DNA of 10,621 nucleotides, from NCBI GenBank assembly GCA_037447655.1, contig JBBHKE010001092.1, positions 1 to 10,621 of the forward strand, in the 5' to 3' direction. Of the stretch, positions 1 to 7,610 are shown piece by piece (position 1 is the first letter of the stretch; the number at the start of each line of letters is the position of its first letter). The position numbers were made by a program, and so were the translations under genes. Source of the stretch: Zygnema cylindricum (Eukaryota; Streptophyta; Zygnematophyceae; Zygnematales; Zygnemataceae). A model generated the notes under the pieces. The model was not told the DNA's origin. It searched no databases and worked only from the letters and a program-made list of their open reading frames with translations.

Positions 1-110
1 GTGTACGGAATTGCAATATGATTGGCTCCGTAGATCAGTGGATAGAGTCTGTGAGAGAGATAGGACTTAGAAAAATTAGTAGATAGGACCCTCTCTTCAG
101 AGAGCTTCTG

Positions 111-119
111 TATAAAAGG
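111..119 (+). promoter_or_regulatory. TATA box of X copy A
   Basis: TATAAAAGG sits just downstream of the short inverted repeat CTCTC-TTCA-GAGAG (93-106 region) and just upstream of the unit's conserved leader. The matching site is TCTAAAAAAGG in copy B and TACAAAAGG in copy C, both weakened, while inverted copy D keeps TATAAA. Position and context fit an RNA polymerase II LTR promoter with transcription starting roughly 30 bp downstream. Activity is inferred. Confidence 0.6.
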
Positions 120-131
120 TCAACTTTGACC
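118..131. promoter_or_regulatory. Inverted pair of W-box-like TTGACC motifs
   Basis: GGTCAACTTTGACC overlaps the end of the TATA box. It carries TTGACC on both strands. In copy B the same site (3855-3868) is the perfect 14-bp palindrome GGTCAAATTTGACC; in copy C one arm is mutated (GGTCTACTTTGACC). TTGAC is the core bound by plant WRKY factors, which is established knowledge; that this pair is bound here is inference. It lies so close to the TATA box that it may instead be leader sequence. Confidence 0.35.
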
Positions 132-1386
132 CTCAATAACTTACTGCTCAAGGGAGCAAATCCAGAGATTCTTTTTGCTATAGATTCAGGGGAGTCTTGC
201 CTTCATAGGAGTGAAGGTGGTCAGTGCTTTTGTTTGCTAGGGTGGCGGTTATTCGTGCTGAAAGACAAAGGGGTCATGGTTATCCTAGCGGCTTCGTGTG
301 AGCTGCTTACTCTGAGGTCCTATGGAGGTTTCAGAGTTGCAACTTGTGTCTAACCGTGGTAGAGGAGCTTCAACAAGATTGCGAATGAAATATTTTTATA
401 AGTGAAGCTGCATTGAGGAAGTGGGAAGGAGTGAAAGAGGCGTCCGTGAGTGAAGTGAGGTGAAGAAACGAAGGAGAGAATTTTGTACGGATAAAATGAA
501 AATCGACTTGTACGACATGAATTTGTTCACGATTCGTGTGGGCGTTTAATATGATGTTTCATTTTGGTCTGTGAAATGGTACCGCGTGTATGACCGTTCA
601 TTTCAGTTACGGTTACAAATTGAAGTTTTAGTTCCTTTTGACGTTAAAATTTTGACAAGGAAGATTGTGACGTTCCGTGTTGTAGCGCGGCCAGAGTTCT
701 GCCGACTATTTCGATCGTTTTTTGACATTGTCAAACATCGAACTTGTGTGTGGCTTTTATGCCATTTTTGGTACTTAGTTGGTACCTCTTTTGGTGAGAA
801 ATTTTGGCGTAGAGTTGGAAGTACGAAGTACGGCAAAACTGTTTGAGAGTTACAGTGGAGCCTAAATTGGTGCAACGGTTGCAAGTCTGAGAGTAGATCA
901 TAAAGGCCTCCTAAAATAGATTGTGATTACATGAATTGTTGTGGAGTTATCCAGACGCCGTGAAGATTTGTATTTACAAAATTTATTCAGGCGTATGTGC
1001 CATGGAGGAGTATTCGCTCCGTACAAGGCGTCAATCGAATGCCTCATGTACTTTGGAGTCGGATATTACGGCAGCCGGTTTTGGACGTCGAAATGTATCA
1101 TCAGGAGGAGTTATTTTGTGACAGCCAATCAATATTTCTAAACCTTTTTGGTACGGTGGAATTGGGCCTTATCTTCGGTTAGGTACCTATTCATTGGAGG
1201 TTATGACGCAGATAAGGGCGACATTTTCCACTTTGTCTGAAAACTGACAATCGGTTATGTGTTCGTTTATTTTGAGGATGGAGTCTATGATTTGAGTTAT
1301 GCTTAACGCTTTCTGAACAAGTCATCTGACGTGATGTGTGAGAGCGAGCGACAATTGGGGAGTTACACTTGTCGTGGTCCTCCCGT

Positions 1387-1413
1387 TAAAAAAGAAAAAG
1401 AAAATAAAAAAAA
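1387..1413 (+). repeat. A-rich tract
   Basis: A run of about 27 bases consists of A with a few G and one T. It could be a decayed poly(A) tail of a retroposed sequence ending near 1413 or simple low-complexity DNA. No target-site duplication could be matched around it by eye. Confidence 0.5.
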
Positions 1414-1618
1414 TTGATTCAATTTCTGTTCGGCTAAATAGGAAGTTGGAGTGTTACATTTTGATGTTCGATCTTGTACTTTTGTACGGTGACATATTTA
1501 AGAGGGGCCCGCTATAATCGGTGGCGTGGCACTCCACTGCTTCTCCCAATAAGATAGGGATTGTTAAGATTATTGGAAGAATCGGCGAATGAAATGCAGA
1601 AAATCGGCCGTCTGCGGA

Positions 1619-1666
1619 TTTGTTGACATTTTTTGTTTGCGCTTTGTTGACATTTTTTGTTCGCGT
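1619..1666 (+). repeat. 24-bp tandem duplication
   Basis: Two adjacent 24-bp copies (1619-1642 and 1643-1666) share TTTGTTGACATTTTTTGTT and differ only near their 3' ends (TGCGC against CGCGT). Each contains a TTGAC core. It looks like a small slippage or enhancer-type duplication; function is unknown. Confidence 0.85.
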
Positions 1667-2024
1667 AGCGCGATTCGGGTTTGAGTATGGTTTCACGACT
1701 CGCATCGGAGTACCTTTGGTTTGTTCTATGTACGGCGGTTCAGTACCAGCCAGTACATTATTTATATGTGTGATGGTTCAGTTTGGTTTCGTCTGTCTTG
1801 TATTGTCTTGAACGGTGACTATGATATTTAGTGCGGTGTACGTGTCTAGTTCCTTTAGTGCGTGTCACTTTGCTTCGGCGCTTGAATGTTTTTGTTGGTC
1901 GCACGTCCGCATGTGGACTTCAGCGCCGTCGTATGTTTTCACTTAGTGGAGTATGTGGTCGTGAGTTGTCTGTGTTAAGCAGGTATATGAGTCAATTTTT
2001 CATTTAGTTTAGTATGCAGTCTGG

Positions 2025-2062
2025 GGAGATGCATCATGCATTCTAGGAGGAGATGCATCATG
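2025..2062 (+). repeat. Duplicated GGAGATGCATCATG motif in F LTR
   Basis: The 14-base motif occurs at 2025-2038 and 2049-2062 with a 24-bp period. Each contains the palindrome ATGCAT, overlapping the RY-type CATGCA motif in the first copy. It lies in the presumed U3 promoter region upstream of the TATA-like site, where short enhancer duplications are common in LTRs. Confidence 0.75.
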
Positions 2063-2163
2063 TGTCTTAAGGAGTGACACATTACGATGTAGAGAGAGAA
2101 GAAGATTGAAGGAGGGAAGAACTATGATGGAAAGAGGTTGTTATTAAGAAAGCTTCGGCTTAA

Positions 2164-2170
2164 TATATAG
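2164..2170 (+). promoter_or_regulatory. TATA-like site of F LTR
   Basis: TATATAG lies in an AT-rich window about 135 bp before the LTR end, preceded by a small AGC-TTCG-GCT hairpin. Placement is right for the U3/R promoter of a short Copia LTR. Whether it is used is unknown. Confidence 0.45.
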
Positions 2171-2306
2171 ATATTTGGCCAACATGATTTCTTGTGAGCT
2201 GTGAGTGTTATTATTTTGTGAAGATGTTTCTTTAAGCTTCCGCTGTAAGATTTAATTTATCATGTGTGAGCATCTCTATCGGAGTACTTTATCGATTTTT
2301 AACAAG

Positions 2307-2318
2307 TGGTATTAGAGC
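2307..2318 (+). other. Primer binding site, initiator tRNA-Met type
   Basis: TGGTATTAGAGC starts two bases after the F LTR. It differs at one base from TGGTATCAGAGC, the complement of the 3' end of plant initiator tRNA-Met used to prime reverse transcription in most plant Copia and many Gypsy elements. The C-to-T difference is a typical decay change or natural variant. Confidence 0.88.
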
Positions 2319-2344
2319 AGGTTAGTGCTCCAGTTTTCAATAAG

Positions 2345-2975
2345 ATGCTTCTGTTTCTAAATTCAGTGAGATTGTCGAAGCAATAGGAAAAATGAATCCT
2401 GTTTTAGAGGTTCTGTGCAATTTAGATGGTCTATCTGGTCGTCTCAAGATCCATGGATGGATTGCTGATTTTTTTGAGGGGAAAGACGAAAAAGAAGAGG
2501 AGAAATCAGATTTCTGTTTCAGTTTTGAAAAGGAAAAATTGATGAGATGGAGATGGAGATTGAGATGAGAGTGTAGGGGGTGATTATGTGAAGGAGGAGA
2601 AAGAGTAGGAGAAATGGTCACTTAAATTTGGAGGAGGACAGTGACGATAATAAGAAGAAGAAAAAGAAGGATTCCTTCTTTCCGTTGACTCGGCCAAGGA
2701 TTTCGGAAATGACTTTTTTCTTCAAATGCCTTTTAGTGTGCCTTGGGAAAGTGGATTTGATTCGGCATGGCAAGAAACTTTGAGGTTCAGCTATGGAGAA
2801 TTCAAGTTATGTGAAAAAAGGAATCGGTTTCCGGTTTGAGTTGTAATTGGTCGGAACAAGAAAGGTCGGAGAAAAAACAAAGGAGAAGAGTAAAAAAAAA
2901 AAAAGTTAGTGAAGGTGACAGTGGAGTAGGCGCTTATAATTCCGAGGAGGAGGAAAGGCACAATGTGGAGACTTG
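2345..2975 (+). pseudogene. Decayed internal region of the F element
   Basis: After the primer binding site an ATG at 2345 is followed, one base out of register, by an open stretch (about 2344-2567) whose translation begins DASVSKFSEIVEAIGKMNP and becomes highly charged. The reading frame is lost to a stop and shifts. A second open stretch in another frame (about 2654-2839) reads through residues such as DSAKDFGNDFF and ends at a TGA. Purine-rich tracts (2620-2670, 2880-2905) follow. Position makes it the 5' coding end or leader of F, but I recognise no gag domain, zinc knuckle or protease. It could be non-autonomous filler or captured sequence. It stops abruptly at E1, so F is truncated or interrupted there. 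Confidence 0.5.
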
Positions 2976-3184
2976 TGTAGAAATTGATGGTCTATTTTTA
3001 AGTATTTTCTAGGTCTAAAAGGAAATATAGAAAGAAGCCGAGGCAGTCTATCTCTAACTTCTCTCTCCAACTCTCACACTTGTCGCAGTCACTCAGAAAT
3101 TTGAGTTACCTAGGCTATCAAGAGGTTTACGGGAAAATATATTAGTTTATTTACCATTAGGGGTTAATTTACTAAAAAGACATA
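2976..3184 (+). repeat. E1, 5' LTR-like segment
   Basis: It starts TGTAGAAATTGATGG and runs to ACTAAAAAGACATA, where X copy B begins. It aligns along its whole length with E2 at 8426-8652, with about 16 mismatches in about 208 aligned columns by hand count, and lacks about 19 bp present in E2 (around 8549-8568). The TATA-like site of E2 is TATAG here (3026-3030). The expected CA end is not seen before X begins, so the true 3' LTR boundary is uncertain and may have been lost or overlaps the X terminus (ATATGTTGCA). Confidence 0.75.
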
Positions 3185-3266
3185 TGTTGCACCCAAGATT
3201 TGATCTAGGTACCTGCCGGAGTGAAAGCAGCCGATAGCCATTAGCCTTATCCGTTAAGTCTATAAC
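3185..3266 (-). other. tRNA-like head of X copy B (antisense)
   Basis: Read on the minus strand, the segment has a D-arm-like AACGGATAAGG and a T-arm-like stretch with a B-box resemblance (GATCAAATC), ending in an acceptor-like GGGTGCAACA. It is the counterpart of 9666-9747 and, more distantly, 9372-9453. It is too degraded to be a functional tRNA gene and no isotype can be assigned. See the copy D entry for the best-preserved version. Confidence 0.45.
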
Positions 3267-3408
3267 TGGTGTTACGTACTATAGGGTTTGATATTAATTT
3301 AAACATTTCCACGTAGGATAATTCATTTAACTGAAACAGTTAACGGGATACATAGATCTAGTAATGTAAAAGTACGGATTACGGTATGTATACAAAACGA
3401 GTACCGCC

Positions 3409-3470
3409 CATTTGTTTCTTTAACAAAACAAATACCGCGCATTTGTTTCTTTAACGAAACAAATACCGCG
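3409..3470. repeat. 31-bp tandem of ATTTGTTTC hairpins
   Basis: Two 31-bp copies each contain ATTTGTTTC, a six-base loop TTTAAC and its complement. The second stem (3441-3449 with 3456-3464) is perfect over 9 bp; the first (3410-3418 with 3425-3433) has one mismatch. Copy C has a single such hairpin (9891-9914). Copy D has AAAACAAATG and CATTTGTTTT (9223-9249), a perfect 10-bp stem with a different loop. Confidence 0.85.
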
Positions 3471-3583
3471 CATGTATTTATGACGACTTCGATTGAAATA
3501 TGCATTTAATCGAACAGCCGGGAAGAAAGCCAAGATCGCGGAAGAGATTCTCCGCGGTTTATGGTCATCGCTACATCGGATGA

Positions 3584-3589
3584 CACGTG
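3584..3589. promoter_or_regulatory. G-box CACGTG in X copy B
   Basis: The perfect palindrome CACGTG lies inside a longer stretch conserved in copy C (10034-10039), about 260 bp upstream of the TATA position. G-boxes are bound by plant bZIP and bHLH factors. Copy D lacks it. Binding here is inferred. Confidence 0.4.
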
Positions 3590-3680
3590 GCAAAATTACG
3601 TTGGATCTCCGTATCTCCGGGGATTACGGCACTGAATCCGGATATGACATGTGTCAACTTTTAGACCATGTCATACAATG

Positions 3681-3723
3681 TCCGTACAGAAAGTACACCG
3701 GCAGCTGTACTTTTGTGTACGGA
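3681..3723. promoter_or_regulatory. GTAC-rich palindrome of X
   Basis: TCCGTACA at 3681 and TGTACGGA at 3716-3723 form the outer arms of an imperfect 43-bp palindrome, with AGTACA/TGTACT as inner arms. It holds four GTAC cores, with a fifth at about 3743. GTAC is the core bound by plant SBP/SPL proteins, including copper-response regulators. The counterpart in C (10133-10171) is partly decayed, and D (8989-9014) keeps AAAAGTAC and GTACTTTT around a GGCC centre. Palindrome and motif count are seen; regulatory use is inference. Confidence 0.55.
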
Positions 3724-4078
3724 ATTGCAATATGATTGGCTCCGTACATCAGTAGATAGAGTCTATGAGAGAGATACAACTTAGAAAAGTTAGTAGATAT
3801 GACCCTCTCAATTAGTAGATAGGACCCTCTCTCCCAAAGAGCTTCTCTAAAAAAGGTCAAATTTGACCCTCCATAACTTATTGTTCAGGGGAGAAAATTC
3901 AAAGATTCTTTTTGCTATTGACTCACTGCAGTCTTGCCTTCATAGGGGTGAAGGTGGTCAGAGTTTTTGTTTGCCACAGTGGCGGTTATTCGAGCTGAAA
4001 GACAAAATTGTCAGGGTTATCTTAGAGGCTTCGTGTGAGCTGCTTACTCAGAGGTCCTATGGAGGTTTCAAAAATGCA

Positions 4079-5200
4079 GGTTATGGGCCCACCAAGGTGC
4101 CCATATTCAATGGAGCTGGCTTGATATACTGGGAAAGTATGATGAATGGAGCTTTATGTGAGAAACGGTTTTGGGGAATAGTGAGTGGACGGGTGAGGCG
4201 CCCATCCAGTCTTGGGATACCTCGAGGGTTTATAGGAGACAGATTCACTAGAGATGCTGATCCATCATCAACGAAGGAGACAAAAGAAGGAGAGGTGGTG
4301 GACAAAGGAAAGGAGAAGGAGATGACCACACCAATAGCAACTAGTTTGGCATTAATGTCACCTATTCCGAGGAACGAGGTGAATGATACTGATACCTGGG
4401 ACTTCAACAATATGGCGGCAAAGCACTTCATCCTCCGCCATCTTACTCAAGGACTTGCATGTCCTCATTTGCAGGTAGAAAGGGCATCCGATCTTTGGAT
4501 GGCTGTGATGGAGATGTACAGAAGTGGTACGATTCAGCAACAATAGTTGGCTGATCAGAAAGTTAAGAAGTATGTATACAAAGGGGGGAAGATGTTGGAT
4601 TTTTGCAATGAGCTTGCTACACTTTTCATGGAGCTAGAGAGTGTTGGTAAAGATTTTAGTGAAAAAGACAAGGTTAACTGTCTACTGATCAAGCTACCCG
4701 ATGAGTTCGAGAACATAGTCAACCGTGTGCAGGACTTGCTGGACTCAAGGTGGATATGGAATTCAGTGGTAGGAATGATTCTCGTTCGGGAGAATACAAT
4801 TAAGATCCGAAGGGGAAGAAAGAGTGGGCAAGCCTAGGCAACTACGACCAACTGGAGGAACAAGGATTCCCGGAGACCGATCGGAAATTACGGAGGGGGG
4901 GAACAGAAAAATCAAACCGACAAGTTCGAACCAAGGACTCCCAAGGGTTTAAGTCATTTCTGTAAGAAACCAGGGCACTATATGGCGGAGTGCACTAAGC
5001 TAAGCAAGCTTCGGTTAAAGGAAAGGCAGACCGGTGGAACCCCGAGAGGAAAGAAAAAGGCTCTTGTGACACAAATACATGAGGTGGAATCCGAAGACGA
5101 GGACGATAAGCTCCTATTGGATGAGGAGTTGGAAGCGACAAACGAGGTAGAAATTCCACAAAAGCAGAAATGTGCTTTCGGTGGATTGAAAGGTGAAGCA
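4079..5200 (+). pseudogene. gag: Copia gag region (capsid/nucleocapsid), broken
   Basis: The frame of the 4079 junction reads KVPIFNGAGLIYWESMM near 4094, the start of the Copia gag core (a short K-x-P-x-F-x-G motif followed by W). A later part at about 4590-4730 has the UBN2-type pattern of Copia gag: a hydrophobic helix with LFMELESVGKDFSEKDKV, then LLIKLPDEF. A basic, glycine-rich stretch precedes a zinc knuckle at 4952-4993 (SHFCKKPGHYMAEC) in which the first cysteine of CX2CX4HX4C is serine. In-frame stops lie at 4544-4546 (TAG) and 4835-4837 (TAG); otherwise one frame is kept. The gag start is unclear, because the frame runs upstream without a stop into X copy B to about 3863. Role in a live element: assembly of the cytoplasmic virus-like particle and RNA packaging. 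Confidence 0.85.
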
Positions 5201-5570
5201 GGCTGGATTGTAGATTCAGGTTCCTCCATGCACATGTGTAAAGATAAACACTTTTTCACTAAGAAAAGAAAGATTCCCACCATAGAGATAGAGTACGGGG
5301 ATGGGAGGATAGTCACTACTACTCTTGTAGGATCGGTAGATCTGAAAGTATAGGTAGAAGGAAAGACATCCATAGTTATATTCTCCAATGTATTGTTTAT
5401 TCCGGAGCTGAACAAAAACCTCATCTCTACGTCTGTATTAGATGATAAGGGTTTTGATACTAACATTAGGAAAGGAGTCTTTACTGCTAGTTTTGAGGAG
5501 GAAGTTTATTTCACCGCTGAAAAATGTAGCCAAGGGATGTTTAGGCTGATTTAAAGCAATGAAAAGAAGA
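5201..5570 (+). pseudogene. pol: Copia protease region, broken
   Basis: WIVDSGSSMHMC at 5204-5239 holds the aspartic protease DSG triad (Asp codon 5213-5215), followed by the YGDGRIV turn typical of Copia proteases and, at about 5384-5445, VLFIPELNKNLIST, matching the family pattern before integrase. TAG at 5351-5353 and TAA at 5552-5554 interrupt the frame. The catalytic Asp is intact. The enzyme would have cut the gag-pol polyprotein inside the particle, but this copy cannot produce the full domain. It continues in the same frame as gag, with no shift between gag and pol, as is usual for plant Copia elements. Confidence 0.85.
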
Positions 5571-5581
5571 AACTTTATTAT

Positions 5582-6709
5582 GCTGGTGTTCATGATATAA
5601 TGATGTGGCATAAGAGGCTTGGGCATGTGAATCTTGATAAGCTAAGAGAGATGAAAAAAATGGGAGTGGTGGAAGGAATTCAGTTCAGTGAGAGTGAGAA
5701 TCTAAGTGATTGTAGTGGATGTGCTCAAGGTAAAGCACTCTGATTGCCCTTTCCCAAAACAGCCACCTATAGGGTAGAAAAATTTCTAGATCTAGTACAA
5801 ACAAATATTTGGGGACCGGCCAAAGTGCCCTCACCGGGGGGGAAGAGATTTATGATGACTATCATTGATGATTAGTCTCAGTATTCCAGGGTGTATTTTT
5901 TAAAAAACAAGTCAAAAGCTCAAGATTGTTTTAGACAATATAAAGCATGGAGCGAAAAACTCCATGAAACTCCAATCAAGAGAGTAAGGAGTGACAATGG
6001 TGGAGAGTATACTTCTAACTAGTTTGAGGATGATCTGAGGGAAGATGGAGTTCAACATCAAAAGACAGTTCCAGAAAACCCGGAATAGAATGGGGTAGCT
6101 AAACGATTAAATAGGACACTGAGTGATAGTGGTAGAAGTATGTTGGCGGATAAGAAGATTGGAAAAAGGTTATGGGCAAAAGCAATGAACTGCGCTAATT
6201 TCCTCAAAAATAGAGTTCTTACCTCAGCTATAAAAGATCAAACACCTTATGAGAAATGGACCGGCCGAAAACCAGACATATCTCACTTAAAGGTTTTCGG
6301 TTGTCAAGTATTCAGTCTAGATACAAATCGGTCTAATTGGACGCTAGATCCTAAAGGAAAATTTGGATACTTATTAGGATATGATCAGGATGTTAAAGGA
6401 TATAGAGTTTTCGATCTAAAAAGAGAAGATATAATCTTAGTAAAACATCTAGTAGTTATGGATGAAGGAAAGTCCGTGGATCCCTTCAAGTATACAAAGT
6501 CAGTAAAAATCAGATTTGAGTCAGAAATTTCCGATGACTTTGAGCTTCCTAACTATCCACGTTTTAGAGAATATGACATTCTTGTAAGTACAAATCAGAC
6601 CAAAAAGGACGCGGTTGCGGAAACTCCAGTGACAACTCTACTCGAAGCGGAAGACGTGATGGAAATTGCTTCGGAATTTAGGGATAGGGGAGAAGCCGAT
6701 ATTGTTTGA
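5582..6709 (+). pseudogene. pol: Copia integrase region, catalytic triad damaged
   Basis: The zinc-binding HHCC domain is intact: His codons at 5609 and 5624, Cys codons at 5711 and 5720 (HX4HX28CX2C). In the core, the first catalytic acid is replaced by Asn (AAT, 5804-5806, in QTNIWGPA where the family has Asp), the second Asp is kept (GAC, 5993-5995, in RSDNGGEY), and the Glu 36 residues later is Lys (AAA, 6101-6103, in GVAKRLNRTL). Stops occur at 5741 (TGA), 5873 (TAG), 6020 (TAG), 6086 (TAG) and 6707 (TGA). The longest open piece, 6140-6709, covers the end of the core and the C-terminal part, including WTGRKPDISHLKVFGC. All is in one frame. Both substitutions are single G-to-A changes. 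Confidence 0.9.
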
Positions 6710-7610
6710 AAGAACCCACGAGAACCATTTATTCCGACCACAGATTTTGAGGGGGGAAGGAGAAGTAGCAAAAGATTACAAGAAAAACAGGTTAATAACA
6801 AGGTAACTAAACTATCTCATCAAGATGAACCTCAAACTTATGGAGAGGCGGTGACTTGTCCAAAAAGGAACCGGTGAAAGAAAGCCATCAATGAGGAGAT
6901 GGCCTCAATTATAGAAGTTGATACTTGGGAGCAGGTGGACTGTCCACCTAACGGAAAACCAATCCGTTCTAAGTGGGTTTTCAAATTAAAACTGAACCCA
7001 GATAACACCATTGAGCGTTATAAAACTCGATTAGTGGCAAAACGATTTACACAGAAAAAGGAATCGACTACGAAAAAACCTTTGCCCCGGTGGTCGGATT
7101 TCCCTTTGTCCGCATACTTCTCAGTCTAGCAGCAACGGAAACATGGAGGTGCACCAGATGGACATCAAGACAGCTTTTTTGCATGGAGAATTGGAAGAGG
7201 AGATCTTCATGCGACAACCCGAAGGATTTGTGGAGGAAGGAGAAGAGATTAAGGTATGCCGACTGATTAATTCCCTTCACGGTTTGAAACAGGCGCCTCG
7301 ACAATGGAATAAGAAACTTGATGAGTTTCTTACTAGTCTGGGATATATCTGAATCAGCTCAGATCACTCAATCTATGTTTTTGAAAATGAGGAGGGTATT
7401 ATATTTATTGCAATTTATGTTGATGATTTGCTAGTTTTAAGTAAATCAATGGAAAAAATTAATAAACTGAAAACTGATCTTAAAGGGAGATTTGAAATGA
7501 AGAATATGGGGGAAGCAAAATATATTTTGGGAATTCAAGTAGAAAGAGACCGAAAAATAAAAATTAAAAGATTGACTCAAAAAAGAAGCAATAGGGAACA
7601 TGCTTAAAAA
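6710..7610 (+). pseudogene. pol: Copia reverse transcriptase region, broken
   Basis: The linker and start of RT include INEEMASIIEVDTWEQVD (from about 6884) and KWVFKLKLNPD (6973 on). QMDIKTAFLHG holds the first catalytic Asp (7161-7163), and IYVDDLL (YVDD at 7416-7427) holds the other two, so all three metal-binding acids survive. Between them, INSLHGLKQAPRQW is clear. Breaks: TGA at 6875-6877, a one-base loss near 7056, a second one-base loss near 7140, TGA at 7350-7352 and a one-base gain in an A-run near 7580. A live enzyme would copy element RNA to DNA in the particle; this copy cannot make it. Motif order identifies the family firmly. Confidence 0.92.

Larger units (their letters stand above)
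1..341 (+). mobile_element. X repeat copy A, 3' part of an LTR-like unit
   Basis: This stretch aligns by eye almost base for base with 3715-4078 (copy B) and 10165-10528 (copy C). By comparison with those copies, about 530 bp of the unit lie upstream of the window. The unit ends near TTGCA at 337-341, where B and D lose similarity, while A and C stay similar beyond it. X copies start with TGTTGCA and end with TTGCA, a TG...CA arrangement with short inverted ends, which is why I read X as a long terminal repeat of about 860-890 bp. Copy A has the intact TATAAAAGG and only one copy of a 22-bp motif (76-97) that is duplicated in B and C. A 75-codon open frame starting with TTG at 126 is shared with B and C, but I do not believe it is coding. 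LTR identity is an inference; the repeat relationship is seen directly. Confidence 0.75.
342..1972. other. Non-coding stretch following X copy A
   Basis: No convincing gene is present. The short open frames on both strands overlap one another, lack recognisable motifs and have no homologous frame elsewhere in the window. The first ~100 bases (342-440) are shared with the sequence following copy C (10529-10621), so at least that part belongs to X. TGGTAGAGGAGC at 357-368 begins with TGG and faintly resembles a primer binding site, but it lies about 15 bases past the apparent LTR end, so I do not call one. An A-rich tract (1387-1413) and a 24-bp tandem duplication (1619-1666) are the clearest structures. 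GTACTTTTGTAC near 1478-1489 recalls the GTAC palindrome of X. The stretch ends exactly where the F LTR begins, so F may have inserted into X internal sequence. Confidence 0.5.
1973..2304 (+). mobile_element. F element: complete Copia-type LTR
   Basis: The 332-bp segment starts with TGTTAAGC and ends with TTTTTAACA, giving perfect TGTTAA/TTAACA terminal inverted repeats. It is followed after two bases by a tRNA-Met-type primer binding site, the standard layout of a 5' LTR in plant Copia elements. Inside are a duplicated 14-bp motif (2025-2038, 2049-2062), a TATA-like TATATAG at 2164-2170 and a small AGC-TTCG-GCT hairpin just before it. No second copy of this LTR is visible in the window, so the 3' partner is deleted or lies outside. 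The 5 bp before the LTR are GTCTG; no matching downstream duplication can be found here. Confidence 0.85.
3185..4078 (+). mobile_element. X repeat copy B, full-length LTR-like unit
   Basis: The 894-bp unit begins TGTTGCACCC and loses similarity to copies A and C at ATGCA (4074-4078). It matches copy C over its full length at roughly 90% by eye. Order of parts: antisense tRNA-like head (3185-3266), a 31-bp hairpin tandem (3409-3470), G-box CACGTG (3584-3589), GTAC-rich palindrome (3681-3723), inverted CCAAT (ATTGG near 3734), 22-bp tandem (3790-3833), damaged TATA, W-box palindrome (3855-3868) and a leader-like region. It sits directly between E1 and gag, with no target-site duplication (ACATA before, GGTTA after). 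It could be a solo LTR, or the product of recombination that replaced the Copia leader. Confidence 0.75.

Noticed and set aside
126-353. 75-codon open frame shared by X copies A, B and C (126, 3863, 10313)
   Set aside because: It starts with TTG, shows no domain, is not kept in copy D, and similarity among A, B and C extends equally over non-coding parts. It looks like chance openness in copied DNA.
357-368. TGGTAGAGGAGC as a primer binding site for X
   Set aside because: It starts with TGG, but is about 15 bases past the apparent LTR end and matches the tRNA-Met complement poorly.
571-1182. Several overlapping open frames on both strands
   Set aside because: All are short, mutually overlapping and without motifs or codon pattern; none has a counterpart elsewhere in the window.
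4081-5466. Minus-strand open frames under gag and protease
   Set aside because: They are antisense shadows of the recognisable Copia polyprotein.
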